Shown here piece by piece: positions 1 to 12,155 of a stretch of DNA of 64,000 nucleotides (the stretch's first letter is position 1; every line of letters begins with the position of its first letter). The DNA comes from Adiantum capillus-veneris. Taxonomy: Eukaryota > Streptophyta > Polypodiopsida > Polypodiales > Pteridaceae. The notes beneath the pieces were generated by a model that was not told the origin of the DNA, made no database searches, and saw only the letters and a program-made list of their open reading frames with translations. Made by a program: the position numbers and the translations under genes. The stretch is from contig CM043945.1 of NCBI GenBank assembly GCA_014529385.2, positions 734,312 to 798,311 on the forward strand. The letters run 5' to 3'.

Positions 1-408
1 CATTTAATATCTTGATGTCATCCGTGAGCTTTGTGATGGGAAAACATTGCTCAATTGCCTCTAGCAGCCTTGAGGCAGCCCTATTAGCAAAGATTCAAAG
101 CGTTGGCTTAACCAATGACAAAATAAATGAAATTGGGATCACTGACTTAAATATTGGACAATTACACTTGCAACGTAGCCATTCCATGGTGGCCCTCATG
201 GGCGTTCACTATAAAATATTGTTTATGAGTGATATCAATTCTATAAGACTCCTGTGTGGAGCTATGGCAAGAGAAATGGACACTATCAAAAGACTCAAAG
301 ATTAAACCCTCATACTGAACTAGGGATGCAAAAAAACATACCTCTCATGATAGGGGCAAAGAACGAGCTCGTAAGACTCAAAAATCAATATCAGTTAGAC
401 AACTTTTT
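1..408. other. Unassigned sequence at window edge
   Basis: An open frame of 97 codons runs on the plus strand at 12-305. It has no motif I recognise, no biased composition and no neighbouring signal that would make it a gene. It could be the tail of something beginning outside the window. I see nothing else here. Confidence 0.3.
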
Positions 409-750
409 ATGTCAAAATTAGTTCTCAAAAAGTGAGATATTGGTTGGATCAACCACCTCCACCTTATGTTGGACATCTAACATATAATCATGCATCAATA
501 ATCTACAAAAAAATTCAAAGAATAGTTATTAACTGTTAAAAATCTACAAAAAATGCAAAGAACAATTGGATGTCAAAATTAGTTCTCAAAAAGTGAGATA
601 TTGGTTGGATCAACCACCTTGGTTGCATCAACCACCTCCACCTTATGTTGGACATCTAACATATAATCATGCATCAATAATCTACAGAAAAATACAAAGA
701 ATAGTTATTAACTGTTCAAAATCGACAAAAAATGCAAAGAACAATTGGAT
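409..750. repeat. Tandem duplication, about 161-bp unit
   Basis: Two head-to-tail copies begin at 409 and 570, each opening with ATGTCAAAATTAGTTCTC and closing with AAAAATGCAAAGAACAATTG. The second copy is 20 bp longer because a short GGTTG-CATCAACCACCT block inside it is itself duplicated. The copies differ at only a few positions, so the duplication is fairly young compared with the decayed retroelement next door. No coding role is evident. Confidence 0.85.
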
Positions 751-1299
751 GGGAAGGCAAACCCTCAAGGATGCCAAGACAATAGAGTCATTGATCTCTT
801 TTTTCCAGTCTTTAAGAATGTCAACAAACTTAGCATCTAGGCAAATATAATCTTTCCTTTGAAGAAGGTCGTCCTCTAAGAAGATAGACACATTGAAGCC
901 ATTTGACGCTTCTCAACAATGAAAAAACAAAGAACACTAGGCGAGCTAAGAGTGATCCTGCAAGCTACAACTTTGCAAGTACAACCATTGCATGTTGGGC
1001 TTAATGCATTGTAATTTGGATCTAGTATCAAAAGACCAAGGGCACATATGATTGCAGATCAACCTATTTAGAGACCTAGTTTTTCATTGTTTCAAAGGAT
1101 TGCAGTCAATCCTTTGAAACAATCCAAATGCATTCGAGCTAGAATTGCCCAACTCTTGTGTGTCTGGAAAGCATTCAAATTCCAAAATTTCTTTGGCACA
1201 AGAAATTCTTTTTAACCCAGATAGGAGGAATTTGACCATGCAATAATAGAATCTGCTAGGAGATAGTGTTAAGATTGAGCATAGCATGGGCTCAATCCA
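751..1299. other. No recognisable gene
   Basis: AT-rich sequence with stop codons in all frames apart from short chance ORFs, including a 107-codon antisense frame at 1084-1407. It may contain the eroded 5' part of the Ty3 element that becomes recognisable near 1300. I found no LTR and no primer-binding site. Confidence 0.4.
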
Positions 1300-1395
1300 A
1301 GCGGAAAGTTCAAGTGTATTAGAGCCAACCACTAGCAGCAATAGCACAGGTAGAACTAAGGAGAAATCATCCTCGACGATGCCCAAAGTGGAGGA

Positions 1396-1748
1396 GCCAG
1401 CTCTCAAGATGAACTAGTGAAAGGTATTCAAGAGTTAAATTTGAATTTCAAAGCTGTAAAATTTGAAGGGTTAGCTACAAAACTTCTGAGCCTAGGCAAC
1501 AACCTCCATGAAAAGTTTTGGATTGATGCATGTGGTGCGATAGTGAAGACCATAGATATGTTAAGGAATGTGATGAGTTTGATAAAGCTTACAAAAGGAA
1601 TGTGGTTTTTTGGAAGGACAAGAAGATTCACCTCAGGGAAACAAGTGATATGATCCGCTTGAACTTTGGTAAGGACGGGATAACAAATCTAGTTGAAGAA
1701 ATACAACATAATGTTGCTCTTGTGGAAGCAGCTACATATGGGATGTAG
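1396..1748 (+). pseudogene. gag: Gag remnant with CCHC-like knuckle (element 1)
   Basis: One frame at 1396-1520 reads as a gag-like segment (DELVKGIQELNLNF). A second frame from 1527 contains CMWCDSEDHRYVKEC, a zinc knuckle with CX2CX4HX5C spacing. It is followed by a basic, Phe-rich stretch ending near 1748. The shift between the two frames and a stop just before the knuckle show that the gene is dead. The long C-terminal tail after the knuckle belongs to the same reading frame, so this is not a minimal nucleocapsid peptide. Function is inferred only from the knuckle and from protease and integrase remnants downstream. Confidence 0.6.
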
Positions 1749-1895
1749 GTTTCTTGAAAGGGTGATGATGGTGTAGGTACAAAGGGAAAATTGTGGCCTT
1801 ATGCTTTGAAGATAGCAGAAGCAAGTAAGGTAACTTATGGGAAGCTATGACAAGTAGGGAATTCTATTTGAGAAACCATAGGGTGGACTGATCCA

Positions 1896-2460
1896 GTGAA
1901 TTCCCTCCCAGTATACACATTCATTGCTAAGTCTCAAGCTAATGAGGCTATGGTGGAAGAAAAGCAAAAAAAGGATGAAGAAGTTGTAGGGACATCAAAA
2001 AGGGAAACGAGATTCGGAAGCAAGAAAGAGAAAGGTCCTACTCCGAAGCTCGCTCCTGAAGTGGTTATGGAAGAGGCACCCAAGGACAAAAAGCAAGGTA
2101 ATCCTAGGGGTCCCTCATATAAGCTTAAATCTGATATTGAATTAGCTACTAATCTCACGAAAGTTTTTGAAGAGTGCATTATACATAGCAATTGGAGCTC
2201 ACATTGGGTGATATTCTGGGAATTGTGAAATGCGAGTTCCGCGAGGATATTACTGATATTATCAAGAGGAAGCGGCATATACCAAGTGAGCAGGATCCAA
2301 AATCAATTAAGAGCTAGACGGTTCGGCACATGGAAGCAATTTTGGATGATTATGAAGAATATTTGGCAGATCTTGAAGAAGAAGAGTTGAAGTCTGTGGT
2401 GGTTTCAAACCCAATTGTACCTTAGGTAAGACATGTCATCTTAATGATGAGGAAGACAAT
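1896..2460 (+). pseudogene. Gag-protease linker remnant (element 1)
   Basis: The frame from 1896 encodes a Lys/Glu-rich linker and then a stretch containing KLKSDIELATNL and, in a shifted frame, GDILGIVKCEF and DIIKRKRHIP. In retroelement polyproteins such charged segments lie between the gag knuckle and the protease, which fits the position here. An in-frame stop at 2226 and a later TAG near 2317 interrupt it. There is no catalytic motif in this part. Confidence 0.45.
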
Positions 2461-2540
2461 GAAATTATACCCAAGAGTCACTTTTCAAGGACTCATTGGG
2501 CAAGGGCGACACAATTTTTTTTGTGAAACTTGGCCACATT

Positions 2541-2625
2541 GAAGAACCGGTCTTAGCACTAATAGACCATGGATCAAAGATAAATTTGATGGAAAAAAGC
2601 TTCCTGGGAAACTTTTTTCAAGATT
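2541..2625 (+). pseudogene. Retropepsin active-site remnant (element 1)
   Basis: The frame from 2541 reads EEPVLALIDHGSKINLM, a match to the aspartic protease signature in which the catalytic Asp is followed by His/Ser/Thr-Gly and then a hydrophobic-Asn segment. The Asp codon is at about 2568. The frame stops at 2625, straight after the active-site loop, so only the N-terminal part of the protease fold is left. The next recognisable sequence is the integrase finger, which marks an internal deletion junction in 2610-2640. Confidence 0.65.
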
Positions 2626-3705
2626 AAAGACCGGTACTGGTGGAAAGGTATGTATAAAGATGTGGCTCAATTTGTGGAAACATGCTTAATATGCCAACAA
2701 TATTCTAATGTGCAACATAGAGATGGATTGCATCCAACCTATCTACTAGCTATGCACTACAAGTGGGTAGTGGACCTGATTATGATGCCAGTAGGTGTGT
2801 GGAAAATGAGGTACATTGTTTTTGCCAGAGAAGATCTTACTAACCAGGTTGAAGGAAGAGCTTTGCATACCAAAGCTGCCAGTTCAATATGCAAGTTGTT
2901 GCTTGAAGAAGTTATTTCCACGTATGGATGTGTTGGCAAAATTACTATTGATAGAGGAGAGCTGGATGCAGATGAAGCTCGAGAGTTTTTTGCGTGTATG
3001 GGCATTAAAATGGCTCTCATTACAGCATAGAATCCAGAGGGTAATCCGCCTATTATTAAAGCTTTAGCAAAGGCATACCAAGGATATATTGGTGATTGGC
3101 CTAAACTCTTGTAATTTGCTTTATGGATTGATCACACTACGCACAGTTCTGCTACAAGTTTCATGCCATTTGAGTTGATGTATGAGCAAAAACACATTAT
3201 CCCTACAGAGAAAGTGGTTATGACTTGGACCATAATGCCATGGGAAGAGGGTATGCCTACAGAAGATTTAATTGCTCTACATATTTGCCGAGAGCCATCC
3301 AGAAGATATCGAACAGGCTAAAGAGAAGCTTAAGGAGGCAAGGTTGAAGAATAAAGCAACATTTGATGGAAAGAACAGACTACGACCTCATGCTATCAAA
3401 GACGACGACTGGGTACTTGTTTATGATAGTAGCTTGGGGAATCAATATATTGCTATGCAAAAGATGGTTAAACAATGGTTTGGATCATATATAGTGATTC
3501 ATGATTTTGATAATGCAACATATCAATTATGAAAACTTTATGGCACTGTGCTCAAGGGGCCTATTGCAGGAAAATGGATCAAAATATTCAAGAAGCGAGA
3601 AGGCGAGATTTCTCTTGAACATCTCAATTCAGATCAACCTCTAAAAGATAATGTTATGTATGCATTGGAGGACGTGTCTGATGATGTTTTTGATGAAGCT
3701 GATTA
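2626..3705 (+). pseudogene. Integrase remnant (element 1)
   Basis: The frame starting near 2626 reads RYWWKGMYKDVAQFV and then CLICQQ, the end of the HHCC finger of Ty3 integrases. The catalytic core follows to 3030, with the first Asp in VVDLIM and the second in TIDRGELDADEA, where most Ty3 integrases have a DxG-S/T motif. After a stop at 3028 the core continues in another frame. A C-terminal block at 3272-3532 contains KLKEARLKNKATFDGKNRLRP and WVLVYDSSLGN, followed by a terminal part ending in DEAD-stop at 3705. At least three frame breaks show it is non-functional. Confidence 0.7.
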
Positions 3706-3740
3706 AGTGAAATTGGCACAAACCAGAGGCTGTGCAAGTT

Positions 3741-3753
3741 CAGAGGGGGTGGA
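3741..3753 (+). other. Polypurine tract and start of 3' LTR
   Basis: The run CAGAGGGGGTGGA is followed at 3754 by TGTCATGCAACTCC. A purine-rich tract abutting TG is the standard second-strand primer arrangement at the 3' end of LTR retrotransposons. It lies 36 bp past the last integrase codon. I could not find the end of this LTR or a second copy of its first bases in the window. Confidence 0.55.
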
Positions 3754-5600
3754 TGTCATGCAACTCCGCTTTCATGGAGAGAAAGTGAGCAGAAGGAGGG
3801 AAAATAAGCTTCTTTGAAAGCTATGTATTTAGTGATTAGTGGCATTAGGAAGAGGATGGGGTGTAGGAGGGCCTTTCTATTTTCCATGAGCTTATGGAGG
3901 TGATTAAATTTTTGATGAATAGGTGTACGCCATGTGTGCAAGAATGGTGGGTATGTAAGAGATGTGTAAGAGTAGTCAAAGGATGCACTTTTCCCCATAA
4001 AAAGGAGGTGGACAATTTTATGATTTTTGGTCTTCCATAACTTCCACATATGATCTCCAATTTGAGCGGGGATCATAGATTTTCAATGTACGTGTCGAGC
4101 TCTTTCCATAGATATGCTACATGATATGGTTTTACCCGCTAGATTTTGAATTCCATGTTGGGGGGAAACTTTGAATTCAAATAAACTAGCCGTTTTGCAT
4201 GTTTGAATTCAAAAGCTGTCCTTTGATTACTTTCTTAATAAAGGTTTGACTTTCTTAAAATTCCAAATAAAGAGGCCCTCCTAGAGCCCATTCTCTTCCT
4301 AATTTCAGGTATTGATAACAAGCCAACTTTAAGCTATAAGTATGCTAGATGCGACTAAAAAGGGCCTTTTACTTCTTCATTAGGGATTATCAATTTTTCT
4401 TGCTTGCTGCCTAGTAGATGAATCTGAAAGTAGCACTCCACTTGAACATGTATTGTTACATCATACTGTTGGGACAATGCCATTCGTAGGCTGTGTTGCA
4501 TCCCTCATTGGCTATTTTCAAAATCAGGCTATGTAACTTGCAAGCTTGAAGATGCTAATGACGTTGTGAGTTTTTGCTGGAAAGGCTTCTCCACATGTCG
4601 TAATCATCTCAAGCTATATTTAGGGAGCTGAGCAGAAACAAAACCTTCACACTCATGGGAAAGTTGCTATCAAAAGCCATTGTCAGTTGGAGATGCAACA
4701 CAATTTGCTATCAAATTTTTGTGAAGCCTCTGAACGATCTATGGGAAAACACTTACTTATGATAAGTGTATTGGACCTATGCATGCTAATGGTTAAGAAA
4801 AGAGTCTACATTGAAGGCCTGCAAAAAATGGCGATTCACATGATTGAACCTTATCTTTGAATCATATGACTTGGAAGTATGAACAGAAGCATGAACGCTA
4901 GAAAATAACTACCAAGGTTTTTGATCTGACCCATATGGTTATGTCAAACTTCCACCCAAATTTTCTCAGTTAAAGGGAAAAGTGTTGGACTTCATCATCA
5001 ATGATGGTGCTTTTCACAGTGTGCTTAGGGTTTTTTCCAATAAGCATGGCTGGCATACAGGGACTCTATTTCAACCGCTTTGTTGAGCCATTGGAAATTG
5101 AATGCTTTGAAGCAACAGTGACCCAGGGCAAAAGCCCCTCAACGTTACAAAATGGGGGAGAGAAAGGAACTCCCTCACCCCGTGGCCCTGACAGGCACTG
5201 TGTGCCACCATGCACAACAAGCTCTATCTTTTTCTCTCCCCCCTAAAAGTGGCATTACGGCACATGGGCGTGATTTAGCAAAAGAAAAAACTATATCCAC
5301 GTGCCATTGAGCACACCCTACTGTTTCCACATGACGAGGAAGGGGGGAAGAAAATCCCAAAGCATGGCCATTGTGGGTAAGCAAGTGGAGAAGGGAGCTT
5401 GCTCTCTTGTGGGGCTACGATGGTCGCGTATGGCAGGCACTACGTTGGTGGTACTTGCTGGCACAAAGGGCGTGCGGTGGTGTTTTGGTGGTGCAAGAGC
5501 CGGTGGTGCCTGGTGGGTGGTGGGGTGTAGCTATTGATGATGTGGCTCTGCTACCGGCTAGAAGCAGTTTGCACCGAGTTGCCACGGGCCCAATCTTTTG
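3754..5600. other. Presumed LTR remnant, then gene-free sequence
   Basis: Sequence after the polypurine tract should be the 3' LTR of element 1, but its end is not identifiable. Between about 4300 and 5600 I see only short ORFs with no domain signature. GC content rises toward 5100-5600, where several overlapping frames of about 70-100 codons occur on both strands, a pattern expected from composition alone. Confidence 0.35.
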
Positions 5601-5617
5601 AGAGCAAGGGGGGACCC

Positions 5618-5637
5618 CACTAGCGATATCGCTAGTG
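5618..5637. repeat. Perfect 20-bp palindrome
   Basis: CACTAGCGAT is followed directly by its own reverse complement. The outer five bases on each side, CACTA and TAGTG, equal the termini of CACTA transposons, and the core resembles the GTCGCTATA units of the CACTA element at 47.8 kb. It lies 22 bp upstream of a TATA-like site and the GA tract. Confidence 0.8.
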
Positions 5638-5658
5638 CAAGGGGCCCTCCCCATGGTG

Positions 5659-5770
<112 letters not shown>

Positions 5771-5799
5771 CACCCCCCTAAAGTGCAGTTCCACATGCG

Positions 5800-8500
5800 A
5801 TGCAAGGACAAGTGTCTTGCACCCCACAAAAGTTGGAGTTTGACATGCAATAAGCGAACTTAGCAAAAAAGCAAGCAGATGGGCATAAAAAGAAAATAAT
5901 AGCCATTTTTTAGGTTTTGTCGTTTAGAGATTATTGAGCGGAGAGAGCAAGATCAGGGAGAGAGCTTACACTTCCTCTACGTATCTACCTTAGCTAATTT
6001 CTCTATTTACGCTCGTAATCAGCCACGTTAACCCGTTGGAAGGGAGTTTAAACTCCATATTCTATAGCTTAATTACATTATGGTGCTGATAACAATGCCT
6101 CTTGTTCATTGAGCATCTTTTCTTGTTCATTTTAGCATATCCTTCTATTTTCATACATAATATTAATTCAAGGAAACTATTGATCTACTGTATGGTGTGG
6201 TGCTTCTTCCTCTCCTCACTTTTCTCACAGCTAGTGCCCCATTGTTGTACTGGCTCTTCTTTGAACCCTTAAAACCCTGACAACATCTCTTTGATGCCCA
6301 TCTTGGGTGTCTAGGATAAGCCAAGGCAAAATCCTTGATGTGTTAACCATATAGGTCATTCAACCCTTGATGCACTAAGTGTAGATGAGCCTGACAAAAA
6401 AGAACATCTAAGAAATATCCCTGATCTAGCAAATCCCTAGGTCATCATGCTTTTTGTCTAAGGCTAAGTGATGTATGTGATCCTAATTTTGTAGCGCCAC
6501 TGCCATGAGAAACATAACACATGATTCCAATCATAATAGCATCTTCCACATGCATAAACAATGGTTTCTAAGCGGTCATACTGTACAGGGTCTCTACCCT
6601 CACGTCCACCATAAACCATCAAAACCACTACATGACCTAATACAAAATCATAAACCATAATACAATCTTATCACATAGGCAAGCACCCTACCCAACTCAG
6701 GGTGATGCACATCCAATCCTGCAAAACCAGTTTAGCACATACATGACTGTAAAACTTTTGAAAGTATTTTAGCAGCACAACCATATCCCCAAAAAAGATT
6801 CAAGAGACACATTGGCCTTCAAAATCAAAATCACAACCATAATCCATGAGGGATCTCAACCCTTGACCTAAATCATATTCCATATTGAACTCACTCCCAC
6901 ATTTGGAGTTTGACATACCCACTACAATCAAAGTGAGCCCGCACACATGGCCCTTAATACATGAAATTTTTATGCCTAAACAAAGTCCAATCAGCGACTA
7001 AACATGGCTTTAAAATCCAATTATGACAATGTCTAACCATGCATAAGTGATACAGTAGGACCGCACCTCACTCCCCTAGCACATACAACTAATTATTACC
7101 TTCAAAGGTGGAAAGCAATATATGCATGCACATGAGGTGTCCACATCCATCAATGAGGTCCCATACATCATATCACATCATCCTATCAATTGAACCATGA
7201 TGCAAAACAGCCCTGTCACTTTGATCAACCATATACCATAACATCACGTATATGCAAAAAACAACTTTTTACCATTTTTGGGTGCATATGTAACATGCAA
7301 ATGAAAATATTTTGCCTCAAAAAAATGCATCAAGCTTAGCCCCGTAATATAGACTAACACTTTATCTCACCACTTTTTCCATATGAGCCTCATGCAACAA
7401 ACAATAACACAAAAAGAAAGCCATCTTATTCATATTGCCATATGGTTTGGGTTGACTAATCATATACCCCCATACAAGTTTATGGACATCAAACACTTGA
7501 AATCAACTCACCAAAACAAATTATAAAACATATATGAACCACTTGCCCAACTTACTATGTCATATTGTACTCCCCTTGGTAGCACCCCTACACATATAGG
7601 TAACCCCGTACATGGAACGGTTAATAACTCGCACTCACGAAGTGATTTAGAGAACTATATACATTTATCATCAAGTTTAATCAAGCTTTTGATTTTTCTA
7701 AGTCGATCCATTTATACAATGAATCTATATAGTGGTTCTTCAAGGAGCCTAGGGTCCAAAATTTTGAATGTACAATGGGCAACATGTTGTATTTTGATGA
7801 TAACCCTTCGCTCATGGATTTTTCATTTGACATCCAAGACAAAAAAATGTTCTAAATGATGCCTTTAATCTCTTGATAAGAGGGTTCAACCTGATTCATA
7901 GCATTTTAAGAGGTATGAGCAAAATAGTGTTCCTACCGCCTACATGACGTGAAACAAAAAGCATTTTTATATACACACGTGATCATATACATAGATGATG
8001 ACACAAACATGGAGCATCCTCATACATACCAAAATTCCGTACATGCCCTCGTATACAAAAAAGCAACCACCTAGAGGATAGTTACTCTGAAAACGGAGTA
8101 GAGAGAGAAAGAAATGATGGATACGGAGTTTAGAGCTTCTTATCGTGCTTTAGGAGTGATTACCAGTTGCCGAAAGGCTTCTTGAATTTTCACAAGAGAG
8201 CGATGATGAGATCTACATAGAGGTTTTCACCACAAAGTCATTGGAGAACGCGTACACTATGAAAAGAGAAGAGAAGATAGTAAGCAAGTAGAGAGAGAGG
8301 GTCACTATAAGAGGAGTAGTTTATAACCGCTAGCATTGCCGCAGAAAAACAAAGGAAAATGGAACGAAAAAATATTGCGTACGCGGCAATGACCATGGCT
8401 CATATTGTTATAGTGGTTTGAAAGCAATAATCATGATAATAGCTATGGTAATATGCATGTTGCTATTATCACGTCAATTTCCGCTCATATTACCGCGCTA
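5800..8500. other. Gene-free stretch
   Basis: No domain-bearing frame, RNA gene or paired repeat was found. The longest frames (6464-6658 minus, 7557-7859 plus) are under 101 codons and look random. The sequence is AT-rich with scattered short runs. It may contain old LTR or Copia debris that can only be recognised by comparison. Confidence 0.4.
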
Positions 8501-8520
8501 ATTACCGATAAATGCCTATT

Positions 8521-8586
8521 CAAAAATAAAGGTGTTGATTTGGGCCACCCAAAGTTGGGTGGCCCAAATGAGCACCTTTATTTTTG
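8521..8586. repeat. Near-perfect 66-nt hairpin
   Basis: The left arm 8521-8552 pairs with the right arm 8555-8586 across a two-base loop. The outer 14 bp (CAAAAATAAAGGTG) and inner 15 bp (ATTTGGGCCACCCAA) are perfectly complementary, with one 3-base mismatch, TTG against GAG, between them. It lies 75 bp upstream of LTR F. It could be a tiny foldback element, a recent inverted duplication or a small-RNA precursor. The very short loop argues against a standard plant microRNA precursor. Confidence 0.9.
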
Positions 8587-8661
8587 ACCTACATAAAACA
8601 ATGAAACATCAATTGTTTTTTGAAAGAATATACAAAAAAACAAAGAATTGAAATTGAATTT

Positions 8662-9295
<634 letters not shown>

Positions 9296-9299
9296 TTTT

Positions 9300-9317
9300 T
9301 AGCGTCGTTGCCAGGGA
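9300..9317 (+). other. Primer-binding site of element F
   Basis: TAGCGTCGTTGCCAGGGA matches the complement of the plant tRNA-Asp 3' end (TGGCGCCGTTGCCGGGGA) at 15 of 18 positions and starts five bases after the LTR end. The following leader stays similar to that of E2 until about 9490, where similarity is lost and Copia-like sequence begins. Confidence 0.65.
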
Positions 9318-9599
9318 ATGCCCTACACTAAGCTTGAATGGCACTCTGTGCTTCTTTTGTGGTGCAATTTCAATTGTAGGAAAGGTAAGGAAGGAGGGTG
9401 TGTGCGTTGAGAAGAAGGATTTTGTGTTGCTACTATGTATTTTTTTTGCTAATGGAGTTTGCAAAGATACTGTGTTTTTTCTCTGTGTAAGATGTTAGTA
9501 TAAGGCTATTAGTTCTATGTAATGCAAAGTAGAGTAAGTAGGAATCTAATAATTTTTTGGTTTCTTGTGGTCTGGTTTTGTGCCACATTTGTCTATAAA

Positions 9600-11310
9600 A
9601 CCAATAAACTACTTCAAGCAAGCTTTTAGCTTTTTGAGCTCCTCCACCATGTCTAGTGTGCTGAAAAACTTGGTTCTTTCCTAGTAGTGGGAGAGTAGTC
9701 AAACTTATCCATACCTTGCACAAGTCATATTGACAAGTTTCCATATTTTTTTACAAACCAAAGAGTGTGATTGTAGATGATATATTGCACAAAAATAATA
9801 ATTAATTTAGCCACTTATGAAAGAATTGAAGAGAATTAGTAGAATTAAAATTCACAATTATTACCATGTAATGAGTGAAGTGCTTTGAGCTCCAATTAGC
9901 TGTGATAGCTTTCTTGAATCTTTTCAACTCTTTATTGAAGTTGAAGAGGTTATTCTTTCCCCAATTAATTTTATCATAGTAAGAGAAGATTGCATCCAAG
10001 ACTTCCCACACTTTTCTTGCTTTGCTATCTCAATGGTACATGGTCATCACCTATCACTTCTCACGACGAGATAGATCCAAGATGATAATGTCAATCCTGG
10101 GAAGCAAGTGACTTGACTAGGGCATGGAATCATGCCAAGTGATTTTCAATCTCTCGTTTGAACAAAATACACTATGATAAAATTTTATATGTGCACTCAA
10201 ACTACAAAAAACCTAGTTTTTGCCTCCAATCCAATCAGACATTCACATGCAAAACCAATAGCAAATCAACTTCAAACATCACCAAACTTAGTAGATATCA
10301 TTCAAGCATGGTTAAAAAAACATATGGGTTATCAAACCTAAAATATTCTCACAATAAAAAAATAAACATTTTTTTTGCAGCATATTTGCAGGTTGTCAAA
10401 TTTGATGTCAGACAAGACTACTAGGTTCTCCAAGTGCTGGAAATTTGATGCAATTGACAAATTTTCAAAACAACGCCTGGATCTAGAGAGATATGTTACT
10501 TTGGAAGGTTGTAGAAACCAATCATCGGATCTTGCAAAATGGTTGCAATGTAGATATACACGCATAGAGTTCAATGAGGCTAACCCAATGGTGCTCTCAT
10601 AATTTTGATACAATGATTGTGTGGTGCAGTGCAAAGAGATCAAGACACAATAGACAGAGAAAGCACACAACATACATAGAAACATTATCTGCTCAATTTC
10701 CTTAATAATAATTGCCCCCCTTCAAACTTTAAAAAAGTTTTCTTTTATATCTTGGCTCCGGATTTCATGTCTAAGGGCTGGATTAACTTCAAGAATATCA
10801 TAAATTACAAGTTGACAGCTCATAATCCCAAATTTTTCATGATTACATAGGGATTGAGTGTGTTTTTGGAGAGACTAACAACCTCTTGTAGCCTCCATGC
10901 ACTAGTCAAATCGACTCCATCCCACAGTATGGCATTTATATTCATGGTTCTCACTATCAGAACAATAAGATAGCAAGGATTTTTGGGGAGCCCCACACTT
11001 GGTCCAAGATTTATGGGCTCAAGAAGTACATACTATGGTATTATGGCTAGTTACATCCTTACCTCTTCTGGGGACATAGGCAAGCAGTTGCAGGGTTACA
11101 AGAAGTAAGAGTACTTGAAGTGGAAGGGAAAAAATGAAAAGCATGATGTTGGATCCAGCAACCACAATTGATCATTGTATTAAGCTCCATTTGTTACCTT
11201 GTCTCTCTCTAGTGGAAAACCATTGTAAGAGACTTTCATTTGTAGATGACCTACTATATGGATCTTTCCTTTTTAATATACTCCTTCATATAGTTGTAGC
11301 AATATAAAAA
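9600..11310 (-). mobile_element. Copia-like fragment, left arm of inverted repeat
   Basis: The minus strand of 9640-11310 matches the plus strand of about 13605-14750. The stretch holding the gag-like frame at 9802-10011 is absent from the right arm. That frame (KVWEVLDAIFSYYDKIN...LKRFKKAIT) resembles the helical gag segment of plant Copia elements. The 10640-11310 part has LTR character and recurs at 11270-12150, 13605-14170 and 14886-15070. No complete pol is present. Class assignment rests on one weak gag resemblance. Confidence 0.5.
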
Positions 11311-11339
11311 ATGTCTAATAGTTTTTTGCTTTCTTGTAA

Positions 11340-12155
11340 TTTGGTATGGTGAAACACTTGTCTGTAAAACAATTAGAATACTTCAAGCAAGCTTTTAGAT
11401 TTTCATGCTCCTCCCCAATGACTTTTATCATAGTAAGAGAAGACTGCATCCAAGGATTCCCACATTTTTGCCTTCTCATTTCTTACTTTGTTGTTTTCGA
11501 GTTACATAGGCATCGTCTATCACTTCTCATGATGAGACAGACCCAAGACAATAATGTTAATCCTAAGGATCAAGTGACTTGATTAGGGCATGGAAGCATG
11601 CAACAGGTTGTCAATCTCTCATCTGAACACAATACACTCTGATGAAAGTTTTTGTGGGCACTGAAACTACAAAAAACCTCGTTTTTACCTCTCCAATCCA
11701 ATCAGACATCCACATGCAAAACCAATAGAAAACCAACTTCAAAAAACACCAAAATTAGTAGATTTCATCCAAGCATGGTAAAAAACACATCTTCTTTATC
11801 AAACCTATATATAATCTGGGTCAGACAAGACTACTATGTTCTCCAAAGTGCTCAAAATATGATGCAATTGATAGAATCTCAAAACAACACTTGGATAAAG
11901 AGATATGTCATTTGGAAGAGGTTGTAGAAGCCGATGTTCGGATCTTGCAAAGTTCTTGCAATGTAGATATCCATGAGTAGGGCTTAATGAGGCTAACCTA
12001 ATTGTGCTCTTGTAATTTTGATACAAGATCGTATGGTGCAGTGTAAAGAGATAAAGAAACAATAGAAAGAGAAAGTACACAATGTACATAGAAAAATCTA
12101 TTTGCTTAATTTTATTAATTTTTTTTAGCACCCCTTCAAACTTTACAAAAGTTTC
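11340..12155 (-). mobile_element. Second Copia-like fragment, same orientation as left arm
   Basis: This copy repeats the left arm in direct orientation. For example, the block around TCATAGTAAGAGAAGA at 11427 is also at about 9974, and the block ending near CTTCAAACTTTACAAAAG at 12130 is also at about 10724. It ends abruptly near 12155, where coding-like plus-strand sequence with similarity to phosphatase genes begins. It contains no intact ORF. Confidence 0.6.

Larger units (their letters stand above)
1300..3753 (+). mobile_element. Decayed Ty3-type element lacking RT and RNase H
   Basis: Pieces of a retrotransposon polyprotein lie in the right order on the plus strand: a gag zinc knuckle near 1527-1572, a charged linker at 1896-2460, a retropepsin active site near 2568-2579, an integrase HHCC finger from about 2626, an integrase core to about 3030 and an integrase C-terminal region to 3705. 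A polypurine tract follows at 3741-3753. Many frameshifts and stops separate the pieces. The protease block runs into the integrase finger within roughly 60 bp, so the RT and RNase H region is missing. No 5' LTR was found. Confidence 0.75.

Noticed and set aside
10590-10640. Possible initiator-Met tRNA primer-binding site of the Copia-like fragments
   Set aside because: The minus strand has TTGTATCA and, after a gap, GAGAGC, but a seven-base insertion separates the halves in every copy, so it is not a convincing PBS.
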